Below the pieces are notes generated by a model that was not told where the DNA came from, searched no databases, and saw nothing but the letters and a program-made list of their open reading frames with translations. The position numbers were made by a program, and so were the translations under genes. Of a DNA stretch of 64,000 nucleotides, positions 11,700-20,410 are shown one piece after another (position 1 is the stretch's first letter; every line of letters begins with the position of its first letter). Source of the stretch: Devosia lucknowensis (GTDB lineage Bacteria > Pseudomonadota > Alphaproteobacteria > Rhizobiales > Devosiaceae); assembly GCF_900177655.1 (NCBI RefSeq), contig NZ_FXWK01000001.1, forward strand, positions 1,798,001 to 1,862,000. Direction: 5' to 3'.

Positions 11700-13556
11700 C
11701 TAGCCCGGCTGCGGCTGCTGCGCAGATTGGCGCGCCGCGGCCTCCGCATCGTCTTCGTCTACGGTGACCCCGCCTTCGCGCGCCTGATCGCGCGCATTGC
11801 TGATCAAGAGGTTCCGCCCGACGCGCCAATCCTCGCCGTTGAGCTGCAACTCGAAGCGCTCCCTGTCGCGGTCGCGCACACCCTCGATCACATCGGCGAT
11901 CTGCTGCTCGTCCGCGCCCATCTGCCGGATGGCTTCGCCGCCAAAGGTGATGGCGCTGTCGAACAGCTCGCGCCGCTGGAAATCGACTCCCGCCCGCACC
12001 AGTTCGATCGCGTGCACGCGGTCGAAGGCGCGTGCCATGACCCGTGCCAGCGGAAATTCGTCGCGCAGCAGCTCCACCACGCGTGTCGTCTGCACCTTGT
12101 CATTGGTGCACACGAGGATCAGGTCGGCCGCGCCGGCCCCTGCGGCGCGCAGGATGTCAAGACGCGTGCCGTCGCCGTAATAGACCTTGAACCCGATCTG
12201 CGCCGCGGCCCGGATCATTTCGGTATCATTGTCGATGATCGACACCGAATATTTGAGCGCCAGCAGTGGCTGGCTGGCGATCTGCCCGAAACGCCCGAAG
12301 CCGATGATCAGCACGCGGTTGGAAAGGCCGTTGACCTCTTCGACGCCATCCATCGATTGCACGTGCTTGGGCATCAGGTAGCGCATGCCGATCATGGCGA
12401 AGGGCGTCAGCACCATCGAGACGATGACCGTCGCGGTGAAGATCGCATTGGTCGGCCCATCGATGAGCCCGCTCGAAGCGGCGGTCGTATAGAGCACGAA
12501 GGCGAATTCGCCGCCCTGCCCCATCAACACCGCGCGCTCCAGCGCTTCGCCGTGGCTCGATTTGAGTAGCCGGGCGATGACGTAGATCGCGCTTGCCTTG
12601 ACCAGCATGTAGGCCACCACGCTCAGCGCGATGATCTGCCAGTTCTCGCCCACCACATCGAGGTCGAGCGACATCCCCACGGCCAGAAAGAACAGCCCCA
12701 GCAGCAGTCCGCGGAACGGCTCCACGTCCGCCTCGAGCTGATGCTTGAAGGTCGATGTCGAGAGCAGCACGCCCGCAAGGAATGCCCCCATCGCCATGGA
12801 CAGCCCGCTCACCTGGAACAGCAGCGCCGCGCCGAGCACCACCAGCAGCGCCGCCGCCGTCATCACTTCGCGCACCTTGGCCTGCGCCAGTATCGCGAAG
12901 AACGGATTCATGATCCGACGCCCGAGGAAGATGAGCAGCAGGATCGCACCCAGCGCCACGCCCAGCGAAACCAGTCGGGTCAGGATGCTGACATCGTCGC
13001 TCGAGGGCGCCAAGAGCGCGACCACGGCCAGCAGCGGCACGATGGCCAGGTCTTCGAGCAACAGGATGGACACCATCTTCTGCCCGCCATCCGTCGCCAG
13101 CTCCCCCCGTTCGCTGAGAATCTGCATGACGATGGCCGTCGACGTCAGCACGAAGCCCATGCCGAAGACGAAGGCGACCACGGGTGCAAACCCCAGGATC
13201 ACCCCGCCCCCCGTCAACAATGCGCCACACGTGCCCACCTGCAACATGCCCAACCCGAAAATCTGCTTGCGCAGGGCCCAGAGCCGGCTCGGCTCCATTT
13301 CGAGGCCGATGATGAAGAGAAACAGCACCACGCCCATTTCGGCGGTCGCCAGCACGGACGCAGGATCGGAAATCAGCCCGAAGCCCGATGGCCCCAGCAA
13401 CAGTCCCGCTGCGAGGTAACCGAGCACGGCGCCGAGGCCCACGCGCTTGAAGATCGGGACAGCGAGTGCACCCGCTGCCAGAAGCGCCACCACCGGCACC
13501 AGATCCACGCCGTGATGCGCCGCTTCCGCCGCATGCGCTACAACTTCGCCCGCCAT
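11700..13556 (-). CDS. CPA2-family monovalent cation:proton antiporter with TrkA-N domain (KefB/KefC-like)
   Basis: The protein is 618 residues. The first about 400 form a Na+/H+-exchanger-type membrane domain with about 12 hydrophobic segments, including GYLAAGLLLGPSGFGLI and the acidic transport motif region LFLFIIGLEMEPSRLW. A cytosolic Rossmann domain follows, with RVLIIGFGRFGQIA (about residues 395-410), typical of TrkA-N/RCK NAD-binding domains. The architecture matches glutathione-gated potassium efflux systems KefB/KefC and relatives such as YbaL. No KefF/KefG-type ancillary oxidoreductase lies beside it. A likely role is potassium or pH homeostasis. Gaps of about 100 bases on both sides suggest its own transcript. 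Confidence 0.88.
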   Translation of the reverse strand: MAGEVVAHAAEAAHHGVDLVPVVALLAAGALAVPIFKRVGLGAVLGYLAAGLLLGPSGFGLISDPASVLATAEMGVVLFLFIIGLEMEPSRLWALRKQIFGLGMLQVGTCGALLTGGGVILGFAPVVAFVFGMGFVLTSTAIVMQILSERGELATDGGQKMVSILLLEDLAIVPLLAVVALLAPSSDDVSILTRLVSLGVALGAILLLIFLGRRIMNPFFAILAQAKVREVMTAAALLVVLGAALLFQVSGLSMAMGAFLAGVLLSTSTFKHQLEADVEPFRGLLLGLFFLAVGMSLDLDVVGENWQIIALSVVAYMLVKASAIYVIARLLKSSHGEALERAVLMGQGGEFAFVLYTTAASSGLIDGPTNAIFTATVIVSMVLTPFAMIGMRYLMPKHVQSMDGVEEVNGLSNRVLIIGFGRFGQIASQPLLALKYSVSIIDNDTEMIRAAAQIGFKVYYGDGTRLDILRAAGAGAADLILVCTNDKVQTTRVVELLRDEFPLARVMARAFDRVHAIELVRAGVDFQRRELFDSAITFGGEAIRQMGADEQQIADVIEGVRDRDRERFELQLNGEDWRVGRNLLISNARDQAREGGVTVDEDDAEAAARQSAQQPQPG

Positions 13557-13656
13557 TTTGCCGTGAATCCCATGTCGCTATGGCGCGACACTGGTGTTCC
13601 GCCGTTCCGCCGTCAAGGCAGTTCGCTGCATGGTTCCTATGGGAAAGATAATGCGC

Positions 13657-14910
13657 TCAGCCAGCCGGCTCTACGCCGGTCGGTGCGGTCCCGGCGGGCG
13701 GCTCGTCGCGCTCCGCTTTGCGCTTGTCGTTTTCTTCTTCCTCGCGACGCTGTTCCTTGATGACCTGCGCCGCATTGGCCAGCACCAGTTCACGCTCGGT
13801 CATCCGCGCCGTGCGTCGCACCGGGCGCTTGGGCGCCACTGGCTTGCTCGGCAATGCATGGGAAATGACGGATTGCGCAATCAGCAGCGTCGGCACGGCC
13901 ACGAGGCCGCCGACGGGACCCCAGGCCCAGATCCAGAACGTGATGGAAAGAAAGATGACGAATGGGTTGAGCGTCAGCGTGCGGCCGATGAAATGCGGCG
14001 TGAAGATCTGACCTTCGACGAAATTGATGCTGGCGTAGCACGCCACCGGCAACAGGATCTGCACAAGCTCGGTCTGCGTGCCCAGACCCACGGCCAGAAG
14101 CACCGTGATCATGATCGCCTGGCCTACATAGGGGATATAGTTGAGCACCGCCGCCATCGCGCCCCACAGGATCGGCGACGGCATCCCGATGATCCACATC
14201 GCGATGGTGACCGCGGTCCCCACGCAGAGGTTGATCATCGTCACCGACAGGAGGAACCGGCTGACCTTGGTTTCGACGTCGCGGAACACGTGCGCCGTCC
14301 GCCACCGCATCCGGCGCGTTACGCACATGGACAGGACAGACATGCGGATATGGTCGCGCGTCGCCACGAAGAAATAGAGGCTGGCCAGGAAGATCGCGAC
14401 CTGCGCCAGAATCGCCGGCGCCAGCATGGCTACGCCGGTCACCGCGCTGCCGTCTTCAACCTGGACCGACATCGCTGTATCCGACCCGAAGATCGAGCCG
14501 ACCTGCTTCTGGAATTCCCCGATCGATTCCAGCGGTTCGCGCAGGTTCGCGACCTGCGCCTGAAGCTTTTCCCATATCAGCGGTGCTCGCGCCACCCATT
14601 CGCTGAGCGGCACGGCGAACAGCGTCGCAAATCCGAAAATCACCGACAAAAGAAGAATGACGACGACGCCCGCCGAAAGCGCTGGCGGCACGCCCCAGGC
14701 CTCCACCCGGTCGGCCACCGGCCCGAACATCAGGCCGATGACGATGGCCAGCGTCACGGGCGCCAGGAACACCTGCCCGGCCTGCAGCACGGTGAGCAGC
14801 ACCGCAAATCCGATACCCACCACCGCCAGACGCGCGACATTGTTGAGGATGCGCTCGAACTGGCTCTCCTCGAAGCTCTCAGGCGTTGGCTTGGCGTAGG
14901 GTAAACGCAT
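13657..14910 (-). CDS. AI-2E family transporter (PerM/TqsA-like permease)
   Basis: Integral membrane protein of about 417 residues with the family pattern: two N-terminal helices (including FAVLLTVLQAGQVFLAPVTL), a large non-membrane segment containing EWVARAPLIWEKLQAQV, then a C-terminal helix cluster with GMPSPILWGAMAAVLNYIPY, the conserved family signature. The last about 60 residues are charged and cytosolic. Family members export diverse solutes; the AI-2 assignment applies to only a few, so the substrate is unknown. I prefer the ATG at 14910. A GTG at 14934 extends the protein by eight residues, but its GAGAG site is too close. Confidence 0.85.
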   Translation of the reverse strand: MRLPYAKPTPESFEESQFERILNNVARLAVVGIGFAVLLTVLQAGQVFLAPVTLAIVIGLMFGPVADRVEAWGVPPALSAGVVVILLLSVIFGFATLFAVPLSEWVARAPLIWEKLQAQVANLREPLESIGEFQKQVGSIFGSDTAMSVQVEDGSAVTGVAMLAPAILAQVAIFLASLYFFVATRDHIRMSVLSMCVTRRMRWRTAHVFRDVETKVSRFLLSVTMINLCVGTAVTIAMWIIGMPSPILWGAMAAVLNYIPYVGQAIMITVLLAVGLGTQTELVQILLPVACYASINFVEGQIFTPHFIGRTLTLNPFVIFLSITFWIWAWGPVGGLVAVPTLLIAQSVISHALPSKPVAPKRPVRRTARMTERELVLANAAQVIKEQRREEEENDKRKAERDEPPAGTAPTGVEPAG

Positions 14911-15073
14911 CGAAAATTCCGGGGTCTGGGGCACCTCTCAAACGTGGAGCGAACCGCATTCGTTCCGCCTTTCCCACAGTGCCGCCCATGTTGTGCTCAA
15001 CCTCCCCGTCGACCCCATGAAACCGCTTCGCTAAGATCGCCGCCAAACCCTTCCCGAGTCGACGGAATTTCCC

Positions 15074-16027
15074 ATGTCAGCCAAGGCACCCCGCAAGATC
15101 ATCATTGATACCGACCCCGGCCAGGACGATGCCGTAGCCATCCTTCTGGCGCTCGCCTCGCCCGAAGAGCTTGACGTGCTCGGCATCGTCGCCGTCGCGG
15201 GCAATGTCGGTCTGCACCACAACGCCACCAATGCCCGGAAAATCGTCGAACTGTCTGGCCGCACCAACATCCCGGTCTATGCCGGCTGCTCGCGTCCCAT
15301 GCGTCGCCACCTCGTGACCGCGGAGCACGTGCATGGCGACACCGGCCTCAACGGCCCCGACTTGCCCGATCCGACCATTCCCCTCAAGGATCAGCACGGC
15401 GTCGACTACATCATCGAAACGCTGATGAATGCCGAGCCCAGGACCATCACCCTCTGCACCCTCGGACCGCTGACCAATATTGGCATGGCCCTCATCAAGG
15501 AGCCGCGGATCGCCGATCGCATCCAGGAAATCGTCATGATGGGCGGCGCCTATTTCGAGGTGGGCAACATCACGCCGGCGGCCGAGTTCAACATTTATGT
15601 CGACCCCGAGGCTGCCGATGTCGTCATGCGCTGTGGTGCACCCATCACCATCCAGTCGCTCGATGTCACCCATGCCGTCCAGTCCACCCCGGCCCGCCTC
15701 GACGCCATCCGCGCGCTGGGCAACAAGTCCGGCGAGGCTGTCCATGCCATGCTGACCTTCTCGGAAACCTTCGACCTCAAGAAATACGGCTGGGAGGGCG
15801 CGCCTCTCCACGATCCCACCGTCATCGCCTACCTGCTGCAGCCCGATCTCTTCGAAGGCCGTCACTGCAACGTCACCATCGAGACGGCGAGCGAACTGAC
15901 CGTGGGCATGACCGTCTGCGACTATTGGCACGTCACCGGCCGCGCCTACAACGCCACCTGGATGCGCTCCGTAAACGCCGACGGCTTCTACACCCTCCTC
16001 AACGACCGCCTCGCGCGCCTGCCTTGA
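15074..16027 (+). CDS. Nucleoside hydrolase (IunH/RihA-type)
   Basis: Cleaves the N-glycosidic bond of ribonucleosides in purine or pyrimidine salvage. The protein is 317 residues, the usual family length. The calcium-binding signature IIIDTDPGQDDAVA (residues 9-22) is intact, with D12, D14, D18 and D19. Further motifs are VAGNVGLHHNATNA and the ribose/metal segment PAAEFNIYVDPEAAD. Near the C-terminus HDPTVIAYLL supplies the last conserved aspartate. It stands alone, divergent from the AI-2E permease across a gap of about 160 bases. Base preference cannot be read from the sequence. Confidence 0.93.
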   Translation: MSAKAPRKIIIDTDPGQDDAVAILLALASPEELDVLGIVAVAGNVGLHHNATNARKIVELSGRTNIPVYAGCSRPMRRHLVTAEHVHGDTGLNGPDLPDPTIPLKDQHGVDYIIETLMNAEPRTITLCTLGPLTNIGMALIKEPRIADRIQEIVMMGGAYFEVGNITPAAEFNIYVDPEAADVVMRCGAPITIQSLDVTHAVQSTPARLDAIRALGNKSGEAVHAMLTFSETFDLKKYGWEGAPLHDPTVIAYLLQPDLFEGRHCNVTIETASELTVGMTVCDYWHVTGRAYNATWMRSVNADGFYTLLNDRLARLP

Positions 16028-16056
16028 GGTCCGAGGCCTCCCCCACCACCGCACCG

Positions 16057-16077
16057 CCCTCGGGCTCGACCCGAGGG
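16057..16077 (+). terminator. Hairpin after the nucleoside hydrolase gene
   Basis: Perfect 8-base arms CCCTCGGG and CCCGAGGG around CTCGA, 30 bases after the stop. There is no T tract. This GC-rich palindrome resembles small intergenic palindromes scattered through alphaproteobacterial genomes, so it may be a repeat unit rather than a dedicated terminator. Confidence 0.45.
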
Positions 16078-16169
16078 CCACTCACCGCCGACGCAACCGC
16101 ACCCACGATCGTCACCACCGGGCCTGTCCCCGTGGTCCATCCATCAGCGTGCGGACGCGACCGCCGCCC

Positions 16170-16364
16170 CTACCCGTTCATGAAGTAGAACGCCGTCCCG
16201 CCAACGACGATGAAGATCAGGATGGCCACGACCAGCCTGATCATTCCGTTCGGCCCCATCGTTCCGAGCACTGCCCGTTCCGCCGGACCGCTGCCTTGGT
16301 CGTCAAGGCTCGGTCGCTTTGCAGGATCGTCGAACTCGGTATTTGGCTTTTTTGAAGTGGACAT
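16170..16364 (-). CDS. Small single-pass membrane protein, unknown function
   Basis: 64 residues from the ATG at 16364 (MSTSKKPNTEFDDPAK). The N-terminal half is hydrophilic. One C-terminal transmembrane helix follows (RLVVAILIFIVVGGTAFYFM), ending two residues from the stop, so the protein is probably tail-anchored with its N-terminus in the cytoplasm. The longer frame to 16409 adds 15 atypical residues. It lies 52 bases downstream of the ABC-F gene on the same strand and may be co-transcribed. I do not recognise the family. Coding status is supported by the clean soluble-plus-helix layout. Confidence 0.6.
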   Translation of the reverse strand: MSTSKKPNTEFDDPAKRPSLDDQGSGPAERAVLGTMGPNGMIRLVVAILIFIVVGGTAFYFMNG

Positions 16365-16416
16365 GGCTCTACCCGCCTTTCGAGCGGGCAACGGTGCGCC
16401 GGCCAACAAGTTGCCC

Positions 16417-17994
16417 TCACCCCAGTCCCACTTCCCGCGTCACGCCCACATTCTCCAGAAACGCCCGGTCGTGGCTGATCACCAGCAGCGCCCCGTCGAA
16501 CGCCCTGAGCCCGGCTTCCACCACCTCAACCGCCTCGATGTCGAGATGATTGGTCGGCTCGTCCAGCACCACCAGCATGGGCGGCTTTGCACCGCCCAGC
16601 ACGCAGGCCAGCCCCGCCCGCAGCATCTCGCCACCGCTCAGCGTGCCCACCGTCTGCAGCGCCGCATCGTTGCGGAACTTGAACGCGGCCAGCACCGACC
16701 GGCAATCGTTGACCGTGCTGTCGGGATTGAGTCGCCGGAAATTGTCGACAATGCTTTCCCGCCGGTCGAGCAGACCCACCTGCTGGTCAAGCAGCACCAT
16801 GGGTCCACCGATCTGCACGCTCCCGGACACCGGCGCGATCTCACCCGTCAGCAGCTTCAGCAGCGTCGTCTTGCCGACCCCGTTGGGCCCGGTAATGGCC
16901 ACGCGTTCCGGCCCGATCATGTCCATCGAGAAATCAGTGATGATCGGCCGCTCCGGATCGTAGCCGCCACTCAGGTCCTGCGCCCGCAAGACCACCTTGC
17001 CCGCCGGCAGGCCGCTCGGTTTCAGCTTCACGGCGAAGGGCGTCAGGACCTCGATCCTGGTCCGGGCTTCCGCAGCCTGCATCTGGGCGGCATCAGTCTG
17101 CTTCTCGGCCAGCCGGTCGAGGCCACCCGCCGTCGCTTCTGCGCGCCTTTTCATCCCGCCGAGAAGGATTTTGGGCATGTCGCCCTTGGCCGCCTTCCGC
17201 CTCCCGCCGGCATCGCGCTTGTCCTGCCGCTCGCGTGCCTCCTGCGCGGCCTTCGCCGCGTCGCGCACCTGCCGCTCGGCTACATTGAGATCGTGTTGCG
17301 CCGACGCCAGTTCCAGCGCCTTGCGCTCCCTGTAGTGGCTCCAGTTGCCGCCATAGGTCGTGGCGCCCAGCCCCGTGAGTTCGACGATTGCATCCATGAT
17401 CTCGAGCAGCTCGCGATCGTGGCTGATGACGATTGCCGCGCCGCGCCAGTCCGCCAGCATCTGCGCCACCGCGGCGCGTCCGTCGGTGTCGAGATTGTTG
17501 GTGGGCTCGTCGAGAAGGATCAGGTCCGGCGCGTCGAACACCAGGGCAGCGAGGGCCGCCCGCGTGCGCTGCCCTCCGGAAAGGGTCGAGAGCCGCGCGT
17601 CGGGCCGGACGTCGAGACCCAGGATCTGGAGCGCCGTTTCGAGCCGCGCCTCCAGCGTCCAGTCGGCTTCTGCCAACGTATCGGCATCGGCCTGGCCCGC
17701 CACGGCCTGTTCGAGCAGGGCCAGTGCGTGCCGCGCACCGAAGAGATCGGCCACCGTTTCGTCAGGGCCGGGCTGCACCTGCTGCCGCAGCCCGCCGAGG
17801 CGCCCCGCGACGCTGATCGTGCCTGTCGCAGGCGTCAGATCGCCGGTGATGAGGCGCAACAGTGTCGTCTTGCCCACCCCATTGCGGCCGACAAGCCCGG
17901 TGCGTCCGCTGCCGAAACTCAGGTCGAGATTGGAGAAAAGGGTCTGGCCGTCAGGGCCGGAATAGGAAAGTCGCGAAAGCGTTACGGAAGGCAT
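16417..17994 (-). CDS. ABC-F family ATPase (duplicated ATP-binding cassette, no membrane domain)
   Basis: 525 residues with two cassettes. The first has Walker A GRNGVGKTT (about 37-45), signature LSGGQRTRAAL and Walker B DLILLDEPTNNLD. The second has GPNGVGKTT, LSGGEMLRAG and LVVLDEPTNHLD. The linker is charged and helical (AERQVRDAAKAAQEARERQD), as in ABC-F proteins that act on the ribosome. These proteins are soluble translation factors or, in some cases, antibiotic-target protectors; nothing here marks it as a resistance determinant. The ATG at 17994 gives an ordinary family N-terminus. Confidence 0.9.
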   Translation of the reverse strand: MPSVTLSRLSYSGPDGQTLFSNLDLSFGSGRTGLVGRNGVGKTTLLRLITGDLTPATGTISVAGRLGGLRQQVQPGPDETVADLFGARHALALLEQAVAGQADADTLAEADWTLEARLETALQILGLDVRPDARLSTLSGGQRTRAALAALVFDAPDLILLDEPTNNLDTDGRAAVAQMLADWRGAAIVISHDRELLEIMDAIVELTGLGATTYGGNWSHYRERKALELASAQHDLNVAERQVRDAAKAAQEARERQDKRDAGGRRKAAKGDMPKILLGGMKRRAEATAGGLDRLAEKQTDAAQMQAAEARTRIEVLTPFAVKLKPSGLPAGKVVLRAQDLSGGYDPERPIITDFSMDMIGPERVAITGPNGVGKTTLLKLLTGEIAPVSGSVQIGGPMVLLDQQVGLLDRRESIVDNFRRLNPDSTVNDCRSVLAAFKFRNDAALQTVGTLSGGEMLRAGLACVLGGAKPPMLVVLDEPTNHLDIEAVEVVEAGLRAFDGALLVISHDRAFLENVGVTREVGLG

Positions 17995-18176
17995 GGTTCA
18001 AAGCGTCCTCAGGGGCAAGGCAGGTGGGCATTGCTGTGAGGATGCGTTCCATTGGGAACCGTCCGGTCGGGTTGCGATGCACAAAGGATAGTCCTCCGCG
18101 CGCCCACGTCAACCTCCCGCTGGCAAATCGCCGCGCCCGGGCGTAGTGTCCGCCCGCTCAGCGTCAGAGAACTGCC

Positions 18177-18788
18177 ATGGACCTCTTCACCCTTTCCGCC
18201 TTTACCATCGCCTATGCCATCGCCGTGCTCGTGCCCGGCCCCGGCGTCGCCGCCGTCGTCGCGCGCGCCCTGGGTGGCGGTTTCAAAGGCGCCTTCCCCA
18301 TGGTTCTGGGCATCTTGGCCGGCGATCTCGTCTACTTCTTCTTCGCCGTCTTCGGTCTTGCGGCCATTGCCACGCTCTTCGGCCCGGTCTTCACCATCGT
18401 GCGCTGGGCCGGCGCTGCCTATTTGCTTTACATCGCGTGGAAGTTCTGGACCGCCCGTCCCGGCGCCGAGCAGATGAAGCCCAAGAGCGAATCGCCCTGG
18501 AAGACCTTCGCGGCCGGCTTCTCCCTCACCATGGGAAATCCCAAGACCATCGTCTTCTATCTGGCCATCCTGCCCACCGTGGTCCCCCTCGCCGACATCA
18601 CGCTCCTCGCCCTCGTCGAGCTGACCTTTATCGTCGTCGTCGTGCTGCTCATCATCGGTTGCGGTTATGCCTGGCTGGCATCGGCGGCACGCGAAATGTT
18701 CCGTAGCGAAAAAGCGCTGGGTCGCCTTAACAAGACCGCTGGCGCCATGATGGCGGGGGCAGCCGGTCTGGTCGTGCTTCAGCACTGA
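18177..18788 (+). CDS. LysE/RhtB-family amino-acid exporter
   Basis: 203 residues, about six hydrophobic segments. The family signature VPGPGVAAVVARALGGGFKG is at residues 19-38, and GFSLTMGNPKTIVFYLA in the middle matches the conserved second-half motif of RhtB proteins. It probably exports an amino acid or a homoserine-lactone-like metabolite; the substrate cannot be told from sequence. It is divergent from the ABC-F gene, and no LysG-type activator is next to it. Confidence 0.9.
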   Translation: MDLFTLSAFTIAYAIAVLVPGPGVAAVVARALGGGFKGAFPMVLGILAGDLVYFFFAVFGLAAIATLFGPVFTIVRWAGAAYLLYIAWKFWTARPGAEQMKPKSESPWKTFAAGFSLTMGNPKTIVFYLAILPTVVPLADITLLALVELTFIVVVVLLIIGCGYAWLASAAREMFRSEKALGRLNKTAGAMMAGAAGLVVLQH

Positions 18789-18796
18789 GGGCAAGT

Positions 18797-18813
18797 GTTA
18801 GCAGTCTGCTAAC
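18797..18813. promoter_or_regulatory. 17-base palindrome between the LysE-type gene and the first small paralogue gene
   Basis: GTTAGCAG-T-CTGCTAAC is a perfect inverted repeat nine bases after the LysE-type stop and about 41 bases before the start of the next gene. It lacks the T tract and loop expected of a terminator, so an operator for a dimeric regulator is plausible. A CTTAACC element at about 18827-18833 resembles a CtrA half-site, but no full site is seen. Confidence 0.4.
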
Positions 18814-18854
18814 CAGTTCACCCTTACTTAACCATAATCCGCCACTTTCGGTGG

Positions 18855-19076
18855 ATGGCTTACGGCTCCAGCAAGATAAATCGCTACAATATGCACCAGC
18901 TACCGCCCTACGAGCGGATGCAGTATCAGCGTGAGCGCCGGGCCATGGCCGCTGAAACGGCCCAGAAACAGGCCAATATGGCCAATAGCTTTGCCAATAT
19001 TCAGTCAAGCAACGTCGTCGAGACCGGCAACATCGTCTCGAAGATCGCCATGAGCCGCATGTCCAAGATTGCGTAA
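18855..19076 (+). CDS. Small protein of unknown function, tandem paralogue 1
   Basis: 73 residues, hydrophilic, no membrane segment or signal peptide. The core NMHQLPPYERMQ (residues 12-23) is shared exactly with the next gene. An alanine-, glutamine- and arginine-rich predicted helix follows, and then the end SKIAMSRMSKIA, matching SKIAMQRIYKKA in the neighbour. The conservation of both ends between two copies supports a real coding gene. No Shine-Dalgarno is strong. The AT-rich upstream region and the palindrome at 18797-18813 could be its promoter region. I do not recognise the family. Confidence 0.7.
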   Translation: MAYGSSKINRYNMHQLPPYERMQYQRERRAMAAETAQKQANMANSFANIQSSNVVETGNIVSKIAMSRMSKIA

Positions 19077-19150
19077 TCGCGACAATCCAACGCGATCACC
19101 TGGCCGTGAGATTCATGTTTGCTTAACGTGCTGATGCGCCAACTGTCGGC

Positions 19151-19369
19151 ATGGCAATTTCAGGCAAGATCACGCGATTCAACATGCACCAGCTCCCGCC
19201 CTATGAGCGGATGCAGCAGATGCGTGCCCGCCGTGCCGAAGCGGCCGCGATGGTTCAGAAAAGCGCCAGTCTCGCTGGCAGTTTCGCGGCGATCCAGCAG
19301 AACCAGTCGCAGGCCACCGGCGATCTCATTTCCAAGATCGCCATGCAGCGCATCTATAAAAAGGCCTGA
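19151..19369 (+). CDS. Small protein of unknown function, tandem paralogue 2
   Basis: 72 residues, collinear with the gene just upstream: NMHQLPPYERMQ at 11-22, a helical middle rich in A, R and Q, and a basic end (SKIAMQRIYKKA). About half of the positions are identical, so the pair arose by tandem duplication and has been kept under selection for protein sequence. The gap of 74 bases includes a GCTTAACG element similar to that upstream of copy 1. The stop directly abuts the convergent DUF2087 gene. The function is unknown; the size and charge suggest an adaptor or structural role. Confidence 0.7.
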   Translation: MAISGKITRFNMHQLPPYERMQQMRARRAEAAAMVQKSASLAGSFAAIQQNQSQATGDLISKIAMQRIYKKA

Positions 19370-19891
19370 CTATTCAGCCACTTGCGTGATCCGCTTCAGC
19401 AAGGCTGAAAGTTCAGCCGGCGGTTTCTGTTCGATCCGGCGGTATGTCCGTCCGTCGGGCGTCCGCGTGACATAGCCCATATCCACCATCGCCCGCCGCA
19501 GCAGCGCATGGTCGCCAAAACTCGCCCATGCATTGAGAAGATCGGTATTGTCGCGGTCCGAATAGTCATGCCCCGGCTCCATTCGCGCCCAAAGCGCCCA
19601 CAGGCACAGCGGCTGCAGACTGTTCTTGGCCGGCCAGCGCAGCAGCACCCCGTCGGCATCGAAATGCCGTCCCACCTTTTCAACCAGGATCAGGTCGATG
19701 GCCTCGGCCTTCGGCGCATTTTCCGTCGCGGCCTTCAGGTGCTGGTAGTTTCTGAAGCCGGCCGACCGCGCCAGCATGTTCAGCATTTCGACATGGCTCG
19801 GCGGGGTGTCGCGCGTCGTGATCTCGGCGCGCAAGGTCTTCGCGAAAGCGGACAGGTCGGCAATGGTCAGGGAAAGGGTTTGTCTCGACAT
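19370..19891 (-). CDS. DUF2087 domain-containing protein
   Basis: 173 residues. Residues about 95-165 fit the DUF2087 pattern: FDADGVLLRWPAKNSLQPLC, then a helix, HDYSDRDNTDLLNAWASFGD and LLRRAMVDMGYVTRTPDG, ending YRRIE. The domain resembles a small winged helix and occurs alone or fused to regulators. The N-terminal 70 residues (LSAFAKTLRAEI, MLARSAGFRNYQHLK) form a helical region of the kind seen in related DUF2087 proteins. It is convergent with the second small paralogue. A DNA-binding role is an inference. Confidence 0.8.
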   Translation of the reverse strand: MSRQTLSLTIADLSAFAKTLRAEITTRDTPPSHVEMLNMLARSAGFRNYQHLKAATENAPKAEAIDLILVEKVGRHFDADGVLLRWPAKNSLQPLCLWALWARMEPGHDYSDRDNTDLLNAWASFGDHALLRRAMVDMGYVTRTPDGRTYRRIEQKPPAELSALLKRITQVAE

Positions 19892-20410
19892 GGCTCATCC
19901 TCGAGCGGTGCCCTAGCCGCCCGGGGGACGGTGTCGATGGTCGCCGGCTTGCGACGGGCACCATGGAGGGTGCGTGTCGAAAACATTGGGATCGGGCAGG
20001 TTTAGCTTCCCTGTGCGGGACGGCGACGCCTTGGTGAACTGCAGACCGTGCCAAGACCTAGCGCACGGTTGGGCCGGAATCAATCGCCGTCATCCACACT
20101 CACAAGCGTCGCAGTCTCTGCCGCGCTGGTCTTTGAGGAGGCTGAGACATGAGGGACCGATCGACATGAACATGAGGTTCCTGCGACTATCCCGATCGAG
20201 GATCGGAATGCCCCGTGCCGCAGGCAGGCGTTCCCGGCGCGATGCGGTCCCCCACATCCCTGCGTCGCTTTTGACCCGGTCCGGCGCACATGTCCTGATG
20301 CGACGGCGAAGAAATTCTGAAATTTTTCTGAAATCTGCATTTAGCCCTTCGTCCGCCTGGGGCTGGGCACTATTGGCTAGGTCTAGGGTAGGATCGGGAT
20401 ACTGGCCGCA
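19892..20410. other. 519-base intergenic region without a supported gene
   Basis: The divergent upstream regions of the DUF2087 gene and the winged-helix/TPR regulator. It contains a small hairpin CCGATC-GAG-GATCGG (20192-20206) and an AT-rich patch at 20310-20345 carrying an 11-base direct repeat (listed separately). A start-like GAGGAGGCTGAGACATG at about 20136-20152 opens only six codons. I see no RNA gene that I can name. Confidence 0.5.
20317..20338 (+). promoter_or_regulatory. Tandem 11-base repeat, possible winged-helix regulator site
   Basis: CTGAAATTTTT followed directly by CTGAAATCTGC. Head-to-tail half-sites at one helical turn are the usual target of OmpR/PhoB-type winged-helix domains. 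The gene starting at 20411 encodes such a domain, so autoregulation is the natural guess. This is inference from spacing. Confidence 0.4.

Noticed and set aside
12741..13760. 339-codon plus-strand frame rich in His, Gln and Arg
   Set aside because: Shadow of the antiporter gene on the other strand; composition reflects reversed hydrophobic codons.
14935..15073. Regulatory sites between the AI-2E permease and nucleoside hydrolase genes
   Set aside because: No palindrome, direct repeat or convincing promoter hexamer pair was seen.
16210..18039. 609-codon plus-strand frame
   Set aside because: Antisense to the ABC-F gene, whose two cassettes are intact; no domain is recognisable in the plus-strand product.
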